Positions 22,901-33,183 are shown, numbered from the stretch's first letter. The stretch: DNA of 64,000 nucleotides from Amblyomma americanum (GCF_052857255.1 NC_135505.1:27205499-27269498), one strand, 5' to 3'. Translations and numbers: made by a program. Notes: generated from the letters alone by a model not told the origin.

Positions 22901-25900
22901 GAAGACTGCTTAGCGCTTTCCGAATCTTAAGGTTTCGCGGTGCGAAATCTCTCGCGAAAACCCTCTTCCGTAAGCCTGAATCTTTGGAGGATCGCCTTTC
23001 TGACTTTCTCGTAGTCCATGGAATCAGCAGCAGACATTCTTCCAAACACATTCAGCGCCTCTCCGACTAAGCACATGCTCAATTCCGTGGCCCATTCACT
23101 GCGTTCCCAGCCTTGCCCCAAAGCTATCCTCTCGAATCGCTGCAGATATGCGTCCAGATCATCTCTTTTGTCATCGAAGGGAGCCGTCAGCTTGCTTGGA
23201 CAAATTCTGGCCGGTCAAGGAGATTCTGTACCCGCTAAGGAACGCTGATCACTGTCCGTGATCTCCTCATATCCTCCCGCGACATGCGCCTGTTTCCAAA
23301 AAAGACACTCCTTCTCCCGTTCTCTCCTTCTTTTCTCCTGTACTTTTGCCTCGCGTGCTCTTCTATCTTCTCGCTCTTCTGCCTCGCGAGCTCTTTTCTC
23401 TTCTCGCTCTTCTGCCTCGCGAGCTTTTTTCGCCTCGCGCTCTTCTGCTTCGCGAGTGTCTGCGCGTGCTTGCGCCCTTTCCTCTCTCTGCTATCTGCCT
23501 CCTCTCTCTTTGCCTCTTTTCCTCCTCTTTCTGCCTCTTTCCCTCCTCGTCATAGAGACGCATCGCCTCTTCATTGCTTAACCCTAGCTTGAGCGCCAGC
23601 TTTAACGTTTTTGCCAAGTACATTCTTTCTGCCGCCGAGAGATCGGAAAGATCCGAGACAAAGCAAAAAGGAAACGAGGAAATGAATCCTGCACAGGCTC
23701 GCCACTTATCTTTGTCACGGATCTCCCCAGAGAACACTCGGACCAAAAGAATGGACCAGGCAACAGGTGTACGCACACAGACGCACATTTAATGCACCCT
23801 AAGTGACACACACACTAGCACACAAAACTAACAAAGCTAACACAAAACACAAACACTATAAATACACACGACCCGGGAACACCGCTGCCAGCGTCTACTA
23901 CTAGCGTCCTACTCTTAGCGGTCGGCGTTCGTGCTCACGGTTGGTTCGGTGCGGCTGCGGCGTTGTATGTATCCAGTAGCCGGCGTCGAGGCGGCGTTCG
24001 ACATGCCTGGGCTGGCGTCGCTGGCGGCGTCGCTGGCTGCGTCGTATAAGGTCCCGGTCTAAGCGCCCGTGGAGGTGATGGCGGAGTTGTTGGCGTTGGG
24101 GGCACCAACCGGATGGGTGGCAACAGCGCTAGAGAGACGCCTGGCCGTAGCAGGTGGTAGCGTCCTCCGTTTACTCCCCGGAATGGGCTCAGGAACGGCA
24201 GGAAGTCCACGATGCGAAGCCGTAGAACGCGAGCTCATCGGAGCAGTAGCCTGCGTCGCTCTCTTCCAGCCTAAGCGTCCCTGACCCGCCGGAGTCTCCG
24301 CTTCTGTGTTCTTCGCTCCCGTGCCTCGCTCTCCTCGCCCTTTTATAGCCTTGGCGTTAGTCCACGTAAGCCTTGTCGTCGTCTTCTTCTCTTCTACACC
24401 AATCATCTCCCTCCACCTCACCGGATGCTTCTCAACCTATCATCTTTCTGCAGCTCGCCGAATGCTTCATCTTCTTTATTCTTCGGTTAATCCACGCCTT
24501 CTTCTCCACACCTCTTTCCTTCATAATTTTATTTTATACTCCTTATTATTTGTGACTCTGATTCGGCATGATGGTGCAGCCAACAGGATCTCTTACATCC
24601 TGTAAATATTTTACTTTTGCAGCTCAGACATGAGCTGCGCAAAGGTGCACCACAGCTGCGTTGTAGGAATTAGCTGCCGCAGAGCAGCTGCAAGAAAGGC
24701 ACCATGTTGGTCTTTCAGTGTGAAGTAACTGCACGACCTTTTAAATTGTGTCTTTCAGATGATCGACAAAACATTCGAGGAATTCGAAAGAAGGAACGAT
24801 CAGAAGAGCTACAAAGGAAGAATGATTGGGCTGTTTAGCACTATTATTGCTACTGTCGGCCTAGCGATTCTCTCTGCACCTTTCAGCCCCGCTTTTGCGA
24901 TCACTACGGCCTTAAGAGTTTGTGCCAGCTTGCCAGGATTTGGACTGACTTTGGCTTCTAGCATTCTTGGCGAACGAGTCGGCACTGCAATCGCTCCATG
25001 GTGAGTGTCACTTTTTTGTGAGTTATTCAATATCGAAACCAGCAAAAATACATCGGAAAGTACCGCTGCTCAAATGTGGAACAAACTTACAGTCCTTTCT
25101 ATTTTAAGACAAACCCCTTTTCAGAGCACCTAATCTTCCATAATTGAACCAGTTGAACAAATATTAGCAAGCATACAAAAACAACTGCACATGCATTCGA
25201 GAAAAAAATTCACTAGTACTTCGAATTAACTATGTCGTAAAGTAAAGAAGGCCTTCTTCAATTCTCTTTCCTAATGTTGCGATATAGGGCCATGTTTTTG
25301 ACAGCACCTGAAAACAAGGTACGAACTGACAAAGAGCGCTTAACGTACAGGAAGACAGTTGGGCTCGAGCTCACGATTCGCAGAACACACTGAGAATATG
25401 AGAAAATCAATGAACAGCTTGAAGCGGAGCGGACAAATGCATTTTGAAGAATCATTTCAGTTCTGGCAATCCACATTTCACACATGCACTAAGGTCTCTC
25501 GGAAATCAGTGCGCCTAAACAGCCCATTGGGTAAAAAGCCACCATACTTGGAGCACCTATTTTGTTTATGACAAAGCCGCACCATCAGTTCAGGCTTGCC
25601 CTGAGCCACCACCTAGCCGCAGATTTCCTTCCATATGTAGTAATGTGCCCTCACCCTCTAAGCCCGTAGGCAACACGAGTAGGAAGGAATCACGGAAAAG
25701 AAATGAACTCGGAGCTTATATATAACCTTTGATGGCATGCCAAACATAGCAGCAGAGGGCAACGCCCGTGTCTAGTTAACGACACTTTCGGGTTTGGTCC
25801 ATCGATGAAAGACTTGGAGCCTCCAAGAAGAGGAACGCCTCAAGGATAAATGCCCAATGTGCCGTGCAGAGCGAAGAATGGAACCGTTTAAGCTCAATTC

Positions 25901-28900
25901 GTTATCCATTTATTCGTGTACCTGCAGCGCCGAGGGAATATTAGTGGATTTGGTATACAGAGTGCATAGATGGAAAGCGAAGGCGAAAATGGCAACAGTG
26001 ACAGAAAAAAGAAAACTAATGCGCAAACATGTATCCGTAAATATTATGTAGTACGCTAAATATACAGAGTATGCACTTGCATATAGAATAGAAGGAAAAC
26101 CACGGAACAGTCAATAGAATGCTCGAAAAGACGGGGCTCATTATTCTAGGGAAGTACGGGCTCTCCCAGCTAAGTATAACTAAGGTTTGAAATAAAGCCT
26201 AATGTCACAGTCCAGTGATACTAATTCTGTCCAGAGTGGCTTGGCCACAGTGCTTTTTTGTTCGGCATAGTTAGTGAGGTAGGCCTAACTAGTTAACTTT
26301 TTAGATATTGGCTCCAAAAAAGGTATCATTTCAAAAGATGTAGACCCTGTTTATGCACACTGCACTTAACAAAGAATTCTGAGCGCTAAAAGATACGTTC
26401 TCAGAGAAAAAAATATCCGGTTCTTTCCAGAACGCTCTCTTCGACAGGGCTCTGCGCTTTAAGTGGACGAGGGGTATTAGATAGGCGTATTTTTTAAAAA
26501 TCTTTGATCACTCCTGGGAGCTCAGTTTGCAAAACTGTCAGGTAGCAGATTTCCAATTTCGTGCATCGCTCACGTGATGAACTGCGAAACATGATGAGTA
26601 AGTTAGACAGGCAGAACAGAACGGTGGATCTCAAGAATTAATATGCATAAAAGCAAAGTAATGTGCAACAGCCTCAGATGTGGACAGCTGTTTACAAATA
26701 GTAGTGAGGTGCTGCAGGGTGGTCGCAACAGGCACAGGACAGGATTAATTCGAGAGGTATTAAAAGATCTTTGTCTTGCACTGGGCGTAGTCAGGCTGAT
26801 GATGAAGCAAAACCTTGCTGCAAACATATTGGCCGTCCGTTTTTCAAGCTGATCTGCAACTTTCGAATTCACACTTTTTCCCGAACCGAATATTTAAAAA
26901 GGCAGCTAGTTACGTTTAATTATTTGCTTATTTGCAGAGGAAAAAAATACCATCGATCAGGACAAGCGAATATCAACACCACTAAGTTGGTTTTGCATGC
27001 CTAGGACAATAACTCTCTTTCGAAAACGTGGTAACACTTATTACGGACACCTGGTACACGAAAAGGAAAAACGGCCATGCTAGCAACTTTTTGCATATTT
27101 CCTTGGAATCCATAGCGCAGTGTTTAACGCTGTAGCCTAAAAGACCCCATTGTTAAGAAAGTTCCGGTATCACGTGAGCTTGCAGTGTCATTACAACCTG
27201 GCCGCCGAATAGCGAGCAAACTGTTCACTACCGTGGCGGATGGCAGTTTGATGAATGACTGGTCAATCGGGAAGAGCAACCTTAGTCGCACAAGGCCCAC
27301 CACTGGGAGCACCTTTCATCGCAGGGCAGTGGCGCATCGCTGTATCGCTGCACCAGGAGAGGTATGAGGACCCCCAGGGATCTATGGCGGTAAAGTAGAG
27401 AATGACCTCCTGCAAATGGGAATTAACCCAATACGCTATCCCCTCACAATCTTAAAGCGCTGTTTAAGTGTCGCCTCCATATCATTTGGTGGGCCTTCTG
27501 CCTCTACCAGGACTAGTCAATAAATGCATATTTATGCAAACTGAAGTTGCCCTATATTGAGAGATTAGCCGTCTCTAATGACGAGGATGTTGTTCTCACC
27601 TAAGATGGAGCTTTAAAGAGCGAGCCATTTTCTCACACTAGCGGCGGTGTCGTCGAGGAGAGTTCTTTTGTTCTGCGTGTATTTCTGCGGCCAGGGTGCA
27701 CTGGCATCCCGTCTCACAGCAGTCACCACAGCGTCTGTTTCGTTCTTGAGATTAGGAGTTGGAATGGAGTGCCGGAAAATTTATATTCTCTGAGTGCCAC
27801 AGTCGTTGCTGCGGGTATCAAGAAATAAGGATCGTAAAGAAGTCATGCAGACTTACAGAGCACTACATAATATTAAGTTCAATGATCTCTCAAAATTAAA
27901 GATAAGAAATGTGTTATATCCTTGTTTAATGTTTAGTTTTTGCAACGGATATCTCTACTTAGGACAAATGCCTTTTCTATCTGCGTTCAACGGTCTGTTT
28001 TGCTTCGGTTGCGACCGCCATATTGCCATCAGACTTCTTTAACCTGGTCTCCGATCTTTACTTATCAAACTTGTACGTTTAATTGGTGACATAAGGGTCC
28101 TGCGCACGCAGTGACAACTCTTATTCCGAAAATGAAACAAAACACATATTCTTAGAAAGACCGCCGTCAACACAAAAGTCTACAATGCGATATGCTTAAG
28201 AGGGCAAAAAGCTTTTTTGCCGCGGGAAAAATATATTTATTAAGAAGCAATAAAAACCTAGTGCAAAAATGCATGCAGGAGGCACCTTCCAAAGAGAAGT
28301 TGTTGAATTAAAAACTTCTCTCATTCGCATTTCCTGCTACAAAAACCGGTTGTAGACATTGTTCCTTCCACCGGCAGGTCCTTTCGTATTGGAGTGTTTA
28401 ACGAATGCACAAGAAATAATCTTAATTTTGCTTGACAAAGCTTTTGCGAAGCAAGGAAATGCGCTGCAATTTTGTTTGTCCAAGAAGTAACGGAGTGTAA
28501 TTGTGCTTTACGACATATAAGTACTCAATGTTTTGCGATGGGTAATAGGAGTTCCCATGTGTATGCAACGAGTTGAAATTGATGCAAGCACAATTCAGGA
28601 GGATAAATTCGTAAGAATTGAAATTTCACGTATAGTACAACTAATCGTTCTTTAAGTGAAGATTCCTGTTTAACGATTTTTGAAGGTAGGGGTAGTTTGT
28701 TACGCATTTTTCTTCAAAACTACGCAATTCTTCGGCAGCAACTATTTTGCTAAAAACTGGAAGATGGGGTCTGATGGATATCACTCACTTACGCTAAGGA
28801 AAGGATGTGCTTTATAGCAATGAAATGAGAAATATGCGAATAATATAACTTATTCAGAAAAAGTTCCATTCAGTGCGGCAAACTCCGATCTATTATTAAA

Positions 28901-31382
28901 AAGAACATTAGAAAATATAGGAATGAAGCCCAATAATTTAAATATATGAAGAAGTTTGCGATGCTACACTTTGTCAAAACTTGCTTTTCCTTTATCGATG
29001 TGTCTAGAATTATCCTCTATTCTAAAAATTTATATGCTTAAAGTTTAAACCCGATTAGGTATGGTAGAAGCACCAATCTGTAGTATACTTTTGTAGCGAT
29101 AGCTACATTAAGGTAGCATTTCGAGCCTTCAGCGTGGCTGCGCCGTCGCGCTGTCACGTGGTTGGTCACGTGGTGTGGAGCAGCCGCCGGCGGAGCGGCG
29201 CCGTGACTGATCACGTGGGTCGTCACGTGGTTGGTCACGTGACCAGCCACGTGTTGCGGAGCAGCAGCTACAGGCGGCGGCGCGGCGATCTGGCGATACC
29301 GAGCTGCCACAGCTGTGTGCATGCCCCGTGTCAAGTGGGACGAACACAGCTGTGTGTCCTGTTTTTAGCTCGGCATCGTTAAGGTGCTCGTGTAGCAGAA
29401 AAGACGGTGTCGGCGTCGGCGGCGTTTACCGTGAGCGAAAAATCGTCCGCCTCACACTCCTCCTCAGCCTCCTCTTCCTTCCCTTACGGCGCGGTACGAG
29501 TGTCCAGCGAAAATTTTGAGACCGGCGTCATTTCCTTTCCTTAAAACCAATTTTCTTTTCATTTTCCTTCTTTCACGGCCTGGTTCGGGTGTCCACTGAG
29601 ATATGTGAGACAGGCGTCCTTTCCTTAAACTGTCCAATGGGCCGCGCGTCGCGCCGAACGGGCGAAGGCGTTCCGTGCACTCCCTGGAAACGCTGCAACG
29701 CGCTGTCGCGTCTCACTCTTAAAGACGAAGTTTAAGCGTCCTCCAAATTTTTTCTCCTCTTCCTCTTCCTCAGTGCAGAGTAGCAGGCCAGATGCTTCTT
29801 TTTCGGGCCAACCTCTCTGACTTTCCCGTCAATAAACCCTCTCTCTTGCGGATCGTCGAGAGGCCTCTGGCGTATGCTTTTACAAACCCTTGGTAATGTG
29901 GTCAGGGTGGAAGCCTTTCTGAATATTTATTTTTTGCAGGAAGCAGACAGACCGCCCATTAAGAAGTGACAATAAATTTATTAAAATGATGGGTCACGCT
30001 GGCACATCAAAAGCACTACTTCAAGTAAAAAAATGTTTTAAATATCCGTTAAACAGTTCAGCTACTTTTTCAGCTAAAAACTCCCTTTTATCCACACATT
30101 TTTGTCTCCCCACTGAAAATTGCTCTTTAAACTAACGCGAGATTTGCATGAGTGCATTTTAATGAATTAAGAACACGTAATATTAAAGTACCAATGCTTC
30201 CTGGTAGACAATATCATGTTTCAAATTCAAGAGCTCTTGAGGTGTGAAATATGGTCTCGTTAGTATCGCTAACTTCTGATTTATCTAAACAGCCTCAAGA
30301 ATCCCGAATAGTGTTGTCACTTATATTTTTCTCTCTATGGAGACACCAATTAATGCATAATAAGAGGATTTTTGCTTGGGGCTCTCAATCAATGTATACA
30401 TCATATTTTCCAGGGCATACGTATTCAGCATTATGTAATCAGTAATATAGAAATCATGTTTCTGGTAAGAACATTAGATGGAAGCAACCAACAGCATCCC
30501 AATATTATGAAACGGTGAGGAGACCGTGAAAGAGACATTGAAAAGTAATCTTGAATTTGAAATCTAAAACAAGAGCCAGCCAAGGTTTCATAAAAATAAA
30601 GATAAAGTAAGGAGCATTCTCACTATCACTTTTATATATCTAATATTAAGAGCTTCAAAAATAATCATAATTACACAACAGAAACTACGGTTCTCGTTAA
30701 CGTATATATTCCATCCCAGGCTTGTTAAATATAAAGTGCGATTCCTATTCACTATTCTTTCACGGTTCTTAGGTGGGTATTGGAAAACAAGTTTTCTGCT
30801 GTTAGAAATTTTTCTCCTTGAAACATTCCGCACGCTTTACCCTTACCTATTTACTTGAATAATGCCTGTGCTCGTTTCGCAATTCTTTTTTTTTCTTCTC
30901 GTGCTGATTTGATCCCCGCTAACAGACATCTACGCTGTACGTAGGCTAGACTTACCCTAATCAAATTCAGGTAGTAACAAGGCGCACATCTAACAATTTA
31001 GTGCTTTTATACTTGACTATACTGCTCAGAAAGGTGTGCATGTCGGCACAATCTTTCCTAGTCTACAGTTCGGCAACAATTCGTCCGGTCAGTCATGATA
31101 CTGAACAAGTTGAAGGTCACTGACCATTTTAAGGTGGCAGTTCAGCGTTTCGGATCCCGTAGAGGTTTTTGAAAAATAATTATGCAGTGCCGATGCAGTG
31201 CCGATGCACTCGATGCACAGCTTGCGTTGGCCAATAACGTCATGGTCTCTTTAGATAACCAGAACGTTGGCTGTTTCAGTGACGAAGGAGAAGTCGTGCC
31301 CACTGGAAGAAGTGACCTGGTTCACCTGCAAGAAGCTGGCAGAAAGCCTCCCACACGCGACGACAAATGCACCAAGAAGTGA
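6663..31382 (+). CDS. atl: Atlastin-like dynamin-family GTPase, nine coding exons
   Basis: The exons, all in a consistent frame, are 6663-6983, 7042-7254, 7324-7542, 7592-7756, 7807-7863, 7919-7990, 10287-10433, 24759-25000 and 31199-31382, giving about 539 residues, the usual atlastin length. Atlastins tether and fuse endoplasmic reticulum membranes using GTP. Visible features are the P-loop GAFRKGKS (residues 50-57), the switch region RETTG (near 100), DTQG (122-125), the RD guanine-recognition motif (193-194), a helical middle domain (about 300-400), and a membrane hairpin at about 420-468 made of two hydrophobic stretches either side of SAPFSP. The basic C-terminal tail (about 480-539) is unlike vertebrate tails. 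The first ATG is chosen because the following residues fit the known N-terminus, though non-coding exons may lie upstream. All introns are GT-AG and the first six exons join in phase 0. The last acceptor is less certain. No broken codon was seen, so the gene looks functional. Confidence 0.92.
7991..10286 (+). other. Atlastin intron 6, no gene or recognised repeat
   Basis: The intron starts GTATGC and ends CTGCAG. Several short open frames on both strands have no family features. No copy of the window's other repeats was noticed. Confidence 0.6.
10287..10433 (+). CDS. atl: Atlastin exon 7 (middle domain)
   Basis: The exon is 147 nt in phase 0, after CCTGCAG and before GTGGGT. It encodes LCGGASML followed by a helical stretch ending KLYRGRLLE. 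This matches the conserved CGG motif and three-helix-bundle region of atlastins, just before the membrane hairpin exon. Confidence 0.88.
10434..11860 (+). other. Atlastin intron 7, proximal part
   Basis: No gene or recognised repeat was seen before the LTR element that starts at 11861. Confidence 0.5.
11861..12437 (-). repeat. LTR (3' LTR of the non-autonomous element)
   Basis: This is a direct copy of 13748-14330 with TG...CA ends. Small length differences occur near 12160-12250. Confidence 0.85.
13728..13747 (-). promoter_or_regulatory. tRNA-Lys-like primer-binding site
   Basis: Read on the minus strand immediately after the 5' LTR, the sequence TGGCAGCCCAACGTGGGG resembles the retroviral tRNA-Lys(1,2) primer site, with a small difference after TGGC. 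Confidence 0.6.
13748..14330 (-). repeat. LTR (5' LTR of the non-autonomous element)
   Basis: This is the direct copy of 11861-12437. The next four bases repeat the CAGG found before the left LTR. Confidence 0.85.
14331..15805. repeat. Intronic DNA containing an unclassified dispersed repeat (about 14840-15170)
   Basis: The segment at about 14840-15170 is collinear with about 27170-27500 in the last intron. Shared landmarks include GAGCAAACTGT, a Cys/Ala-like GCATCGC block and TTAACCC/TTAACTC-ACGCTAT-like words. It has no open frame of note and no visible ends. The rest of the stretch shows nothing recognisable. Confidence 0.5.
16458..16841 (-). pseudogene. RTE reverse transcriptase core fragment
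   Basis: A 127-codon open frame contains [20 protein letters not shown], the [11 protein letters not shown] motif and FADDDAL, the RT palm catalytic motif. It is truncated at both ends by stops or deletion, so it is a pseudogene fragment. Confidence 0.75.
17376..17793. mobile_element. CACGTG-rich insertion nested in the RTE copy
   Basis: The segment interrupts sequence that is continuous in the RTE copy at 1340-1400. It starts GTAGCGATAGCTC, and the reverse-complement word GTAGCTATCGCG lies at 17733-17744, suggesting short terminal inverted repeats. Its first ~250 bp are homologous to 29092-29330. Several CACGTG hexamers lie between 17455 and 17570. It has no plausible coding frame and could be a non-autonomous DNA transposon. 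Confidence 0.55.
18901..18905. repeat. Target-site duplication (left) of the Gypsy element
   Basis: CTGAT precedes the left LTR and recurs at 24558-24562, directly after the right LTR. Confidence 0.75.
18906..20030 (-). repeat. LTR (3' LTR) with a nested ~290-bp insert
   Basis: This LTR is 280 bp longer than its partner because of extra sequence at about 19560-19850 ending in AATAAA and a CT-rich run. A similar tail occurs at about 29768-29853. A run of C lies at about 19501-19517. Confidence 0.8.
19560..19852 (+). mobile_element. Retroelement 3'-tail-like insert inside the LTR
   Basis: The segment is present in the left LTR and absent from the right one. It ends GCAGAGTAGCAGGCCAGAT...AATAAACCCTCTCT, a pattern repeated at 29768-29853. 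A polyadenylation signal near the end suggests the 3' end of an unidentified retroelement. Confidence 0.4.
20430..21665 (-). pseudogene. Gypsy integrase, broken
   Basis: Read from 21665 downwards, the frame shows the end of the zinc domain (RSCDGC), the core with the first catalytic Asp in VAIDIVG, the second in LSDRG, and the Glu in [11 protein letters not shown], so the D,D,E set is present. The C-terminal domain follows ([21 protein letters not shown]). In-frame stops lie near 21610 and 21520, a frameshift near 21260 and another stop near 20720. It would have catalysed cDNA insertion; it cannot be made intact now. Confidence 0.8.
21607..22302 (-). pseudogene. Gypsy protease-like domain and integrase zinc-finger start
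   Basis: This is a 231-codon frame. The N-terminal part corresponds to the retropepsin region ([27 protein letters not shown]), but the catalytic Asp-Thr-Gly is replaced by Asp-Asn-Arg just before NTVLVRR. The C-terminal part contains [18 protein letters not shown] and the His pair of the integrase HHCC domain ([12 protein letters not shown]). No RT lies between them. The frame is closed by a TAG within the zinc domain. Confidence 0.75.
22480..23700 (-). pseudogene. Gypsy gag with coiled coil and CCHC knuckle
   Basis: The N-terminal part (23700 down to about 23290) encodes [19 protein letters not shown], then an Arg/Glu-rich coiled coil made from an imprecise ~31-bp tandem repeat (about 23340-23450). 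The capsid-like part lies at 22927-23121 ([18 protein letters not shown]). The knuckle [14 protein letters not shown] lies near 22580. Frames are broken between these parts. It is the structural protein of the LTR element. Confidence 0.75.
23713..24557 (-). repeat. LTR (5' LTR)
   Basis: This 845-bp copy is collinear with 18906-20030 except for that LTR's insert. Its last base departs from the expected A. CTGAT follows. Confidence 0.85.
24759..25000 (+). CDS. atl: Atlastin exon 8 (membrane hairpin)
   Basis: The exon follows TGTCTTTCAG and ends before GTGAGT, leaving two bases of a split codon. It encodes the last helical segment ([13 protein letters not shown]) and two hydrophobic stretches joined by SAPFSP, the ER-membrane hairpin. 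The tract upstream of the acceptor is pyrimidine-rich. The exon lies only 196 bases downstream of the target duplication of the Gypsy element in intron 7. Confidence 0.88.
25001..29090 (+). other. Atlastin intron 8, proximal part
   Basis: The segment at about 27170-27500 is homologous to 14840-15170. The rest contains no recognised gene or element. Short frames such as 25857-26051 and 27794-28042 have no supporting features. Confidence 0.5.
29092..29855 (+). repeat. CACGTG-rich repeat with polyadenylation-like 3' end
   Basis: The first ~240 bp match the insert at 17376. Six CACGTG palindromes occur within 99 bp (starting 29155, 29167, 29212, 29224, 29236 and 29248). The last ~85 bp (GCAGAGTAGCAGGCCAGAT to AATAAACCCTCTCTCT) match the tail of the 19560-19852 insert. 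The whole could be one element or two adjacent ones. No convincing frame is seen. Confidence 0.5.
29856..31198 (+). other. Atlastin intron 8, distal part
   Basis: The sequence is AT-rich, with no gene or repeat recognised. It ends in duplicated TGCCGATGCAG words at the splice acceptor. Confidence 0.5.
31199..31382 (+). CDS. atl: Atlastin exon 9 (C-terminal tail)
   Basis: The acceptor at 31198 restores the frame from exon 8. The tail has about 60 residues ([13 protein letters not shown] to KCTKK) and ends with TGA at 31380-31382. A nearer AG at 31187 lies in an 11-bp duplication but would shift the frame. The tail is polar and lacks the conserved vertebrate amphipathic helix pattern, so homology gives little help; the frame and the downstream poly(A) signal support it. 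Confidence 0.65.
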
Positions 31383-31481
31383 GCAAAGACAAGTTTGACC
31401 AAGCAAGCAAGCAAGCAAGCAGTTTTCTCTTTTTTTGTTCCAAAAATGACTTTGTTTCTTTTATTCTTACTCTTATAATGC

Positions 31482-31487
31482 AATAAA
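31482..31487 (+). terminator. Polyadenylation signal of the atlastin gene
   Basis: AATAAA lies 100 bases after the stop codon. An (AAGC)n microsatellite lies between them at about 31401-31420. Confidence 0.55.
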
Positions 31488-32957
31488 GAAGCTCATTATG
31501 AAGCTCTCCTTCTTTTTCGCAATGTGCAGAACAAGCTGCACCGCCCTTGCTGAAGATGGGTCTTCCAAACATCCACCAGTCAAATTCATCCTGCCTTTTC
31601 TTGGACTAATGGTCAACAATTTTACGCGACAAAATAGAAAATAAAGCGGCCCGCCAACATTTTGGTCTTCAATACCGCGCTCTCATTGAATTTGCCCCCT
31701 TTCCCTACTCCAGCTCGAGGCACTGATACGATTGCGATTAATGTACTTTCTGACAATCTCCGGTCATTCTTCGTTTTCAGCCGATACGCTAAATTGGCCC
31801 CGGCGTATGAAATTCGTGGTAAAAGTCCAAAGCAACCAGCCATATGCCTTCCGAGTACATTATCTTTAACGGTGCATGAAATGCATGCATCTTTCAGTTT
31901 GCGCAATTGCCAGTTTAAGGTTAGGGACCAAGGTGGAAATTAAGGCGGCACGTTCGCGAACCGTTCTTGTGTTCAGAATGTTCCTTTGAAGTGAAATCGC
32001 GATTAACCAATGGCAGACTTAAAAAGTTTTCGCGATGTTGGCGAACCCGTATACATATGCATTCGTGTATGGCTTTACACCCAGATGCCGAAAGGTAATA
32101 CAACTGCGATCTGTCCTACGTCGCAAGTGTACTCTACCCCTTTGTTTTCACGTGTCGTAGGCACAAAAACATACTAGAATAAAGGGTCTTGGAGCATAAT
32201 TTATTCTCAGCCATACATTACAACAAAGCGGTTTGGCTGCAAAGAGTCTCCCGAACCAAAGCATCGAGCACGTCGATAGTGTCCCCCTCTCCGCGTCCAG
32301 GCTCAGTGCAGCTTTGCGGTGCATCTTAGAAAAATATTAGAAGGAGACAAGGAAGTAGAAAGAACAGGCATGTGCACAACTCACGCCGCGGTGTCTGTTC
32401 TATCTGCGCGCTTAATCACGCTGACTCAAGATACCCGTGCACAGATGAACGTTTTTTTTTGTCCAGGACAATTTTAAGAGGTATGGGAGAGAGGAAGAGA
32501 GATACAGAAGAAGCGTATCTGGTAGTTAACCTGGCAAGTTTTTACAGATGAGGGTGAAGGAAAATGGGTGAAGAAGAGCGAAGAGAAAAGGAAAAGATGA
32601 AAGGTGAAATCAAGCCTAACAGAACACTTGCGCACTCACAAAAACACGCTATCTTTACAAGGTGTCTGTCAAATCCTTGTCCCCAATTTAAATTAGTAGG
32701 GCTTATGTCCCATGCGCAAATAAAACAGCGCCACTCCAGGGGTCGACGACATGCTTCGGGCACAGGTGCCGTTCTTGCGGACTCCTATCGCACTTGGCAG
32801 TGCCTTGCGGCGTGCATATCAAATGGTGTGAATATATATGAAACCCCCTCAAGTACCCACCCCCAAATAACTTGAAAGCCTCGTGGGAATACTGGCTGTC
32901 CCTAACAACAAAGAACTTACCAAACATATTTAATTTAAATAATTTGTTTTACATTGA
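31488..32957. other. Intergenic DNA, nothing recognised
   Basis: Several frames of 70-100 codons occur on both strands without family features. Confidence 0.5.
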
Positions 32958-33183
32958 TTTTGGTTTTTTTAACGGTGGTTTAACGTCCCAAAGCGACTCA
33001 TGCCGCGAGGGATGCCATATTGGAGGCATCTGGATAATTTAGCCTACCCGGGGTCCATCGCACAATACACGGGACTCTAGCATTTCGCCTCCATCGAAAT
33101 GCGACCGTCACGGCCCGGATCGCACCCGTGTCTTTCGGATCGGCAGCCAAGCCTCTTAACCAATGAGCCACTTCGACGGCTAT
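32958..33183 (-). mobile_element. tRNA-derived SINE, diverged
   Basis: The minus strand starts with a tRNA-like head ending near 33183 (GAGCCACTT and a degraded B box), then the SINE body with the TGCGATGG and CGTTAAA-like blocks shared with the copies at 33923 and 45808. It resembles the tick family Ruka. It is older than the copy at 33.9-34.2 kb. Confidence 0.65.

Larger units (their letters stand above)
18906..24557 (-). mobile_element. Gypsy-group LTR element, gag-protease-integrase, no RT
   Basis: The LTRs are 18906-20030 and 23713-24557, both beginning TGTCAC; the left ends GTGACA. The 5-bp CTGAT target repeat fixes the edges. On the minus strand the order is a primer-binding site (about 23684-23704), gag with a charged coiled coil and CCHC knuckle, a protease-like domain, then the integrase zinc domain, catalytic core and C-terminal domain, a purine-rich tract (about 20031-20046) and the 3' LTR. 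No RT or RNase H is found. Protease is followed directly by integrase, as in Gmr1-like elements where RT lies downstream, so the RT may have been lost from 20.05-20.45 kb. Stops and frameshifts show it is dead. Confidence 0.85.

Noticed and set aside
23258..23592. Ser/Leu-rich + strand frames resembling membrane proteins
   Set aside because: They are the antisense of the Arg/Glu coiled coil of the Gypsy gag.
31401..31420. Possible CRISPR-like short repeats (AAGC)n
   Set aside because: It is a simple microsatellite without spacers; no CRISPR array exists in the window.
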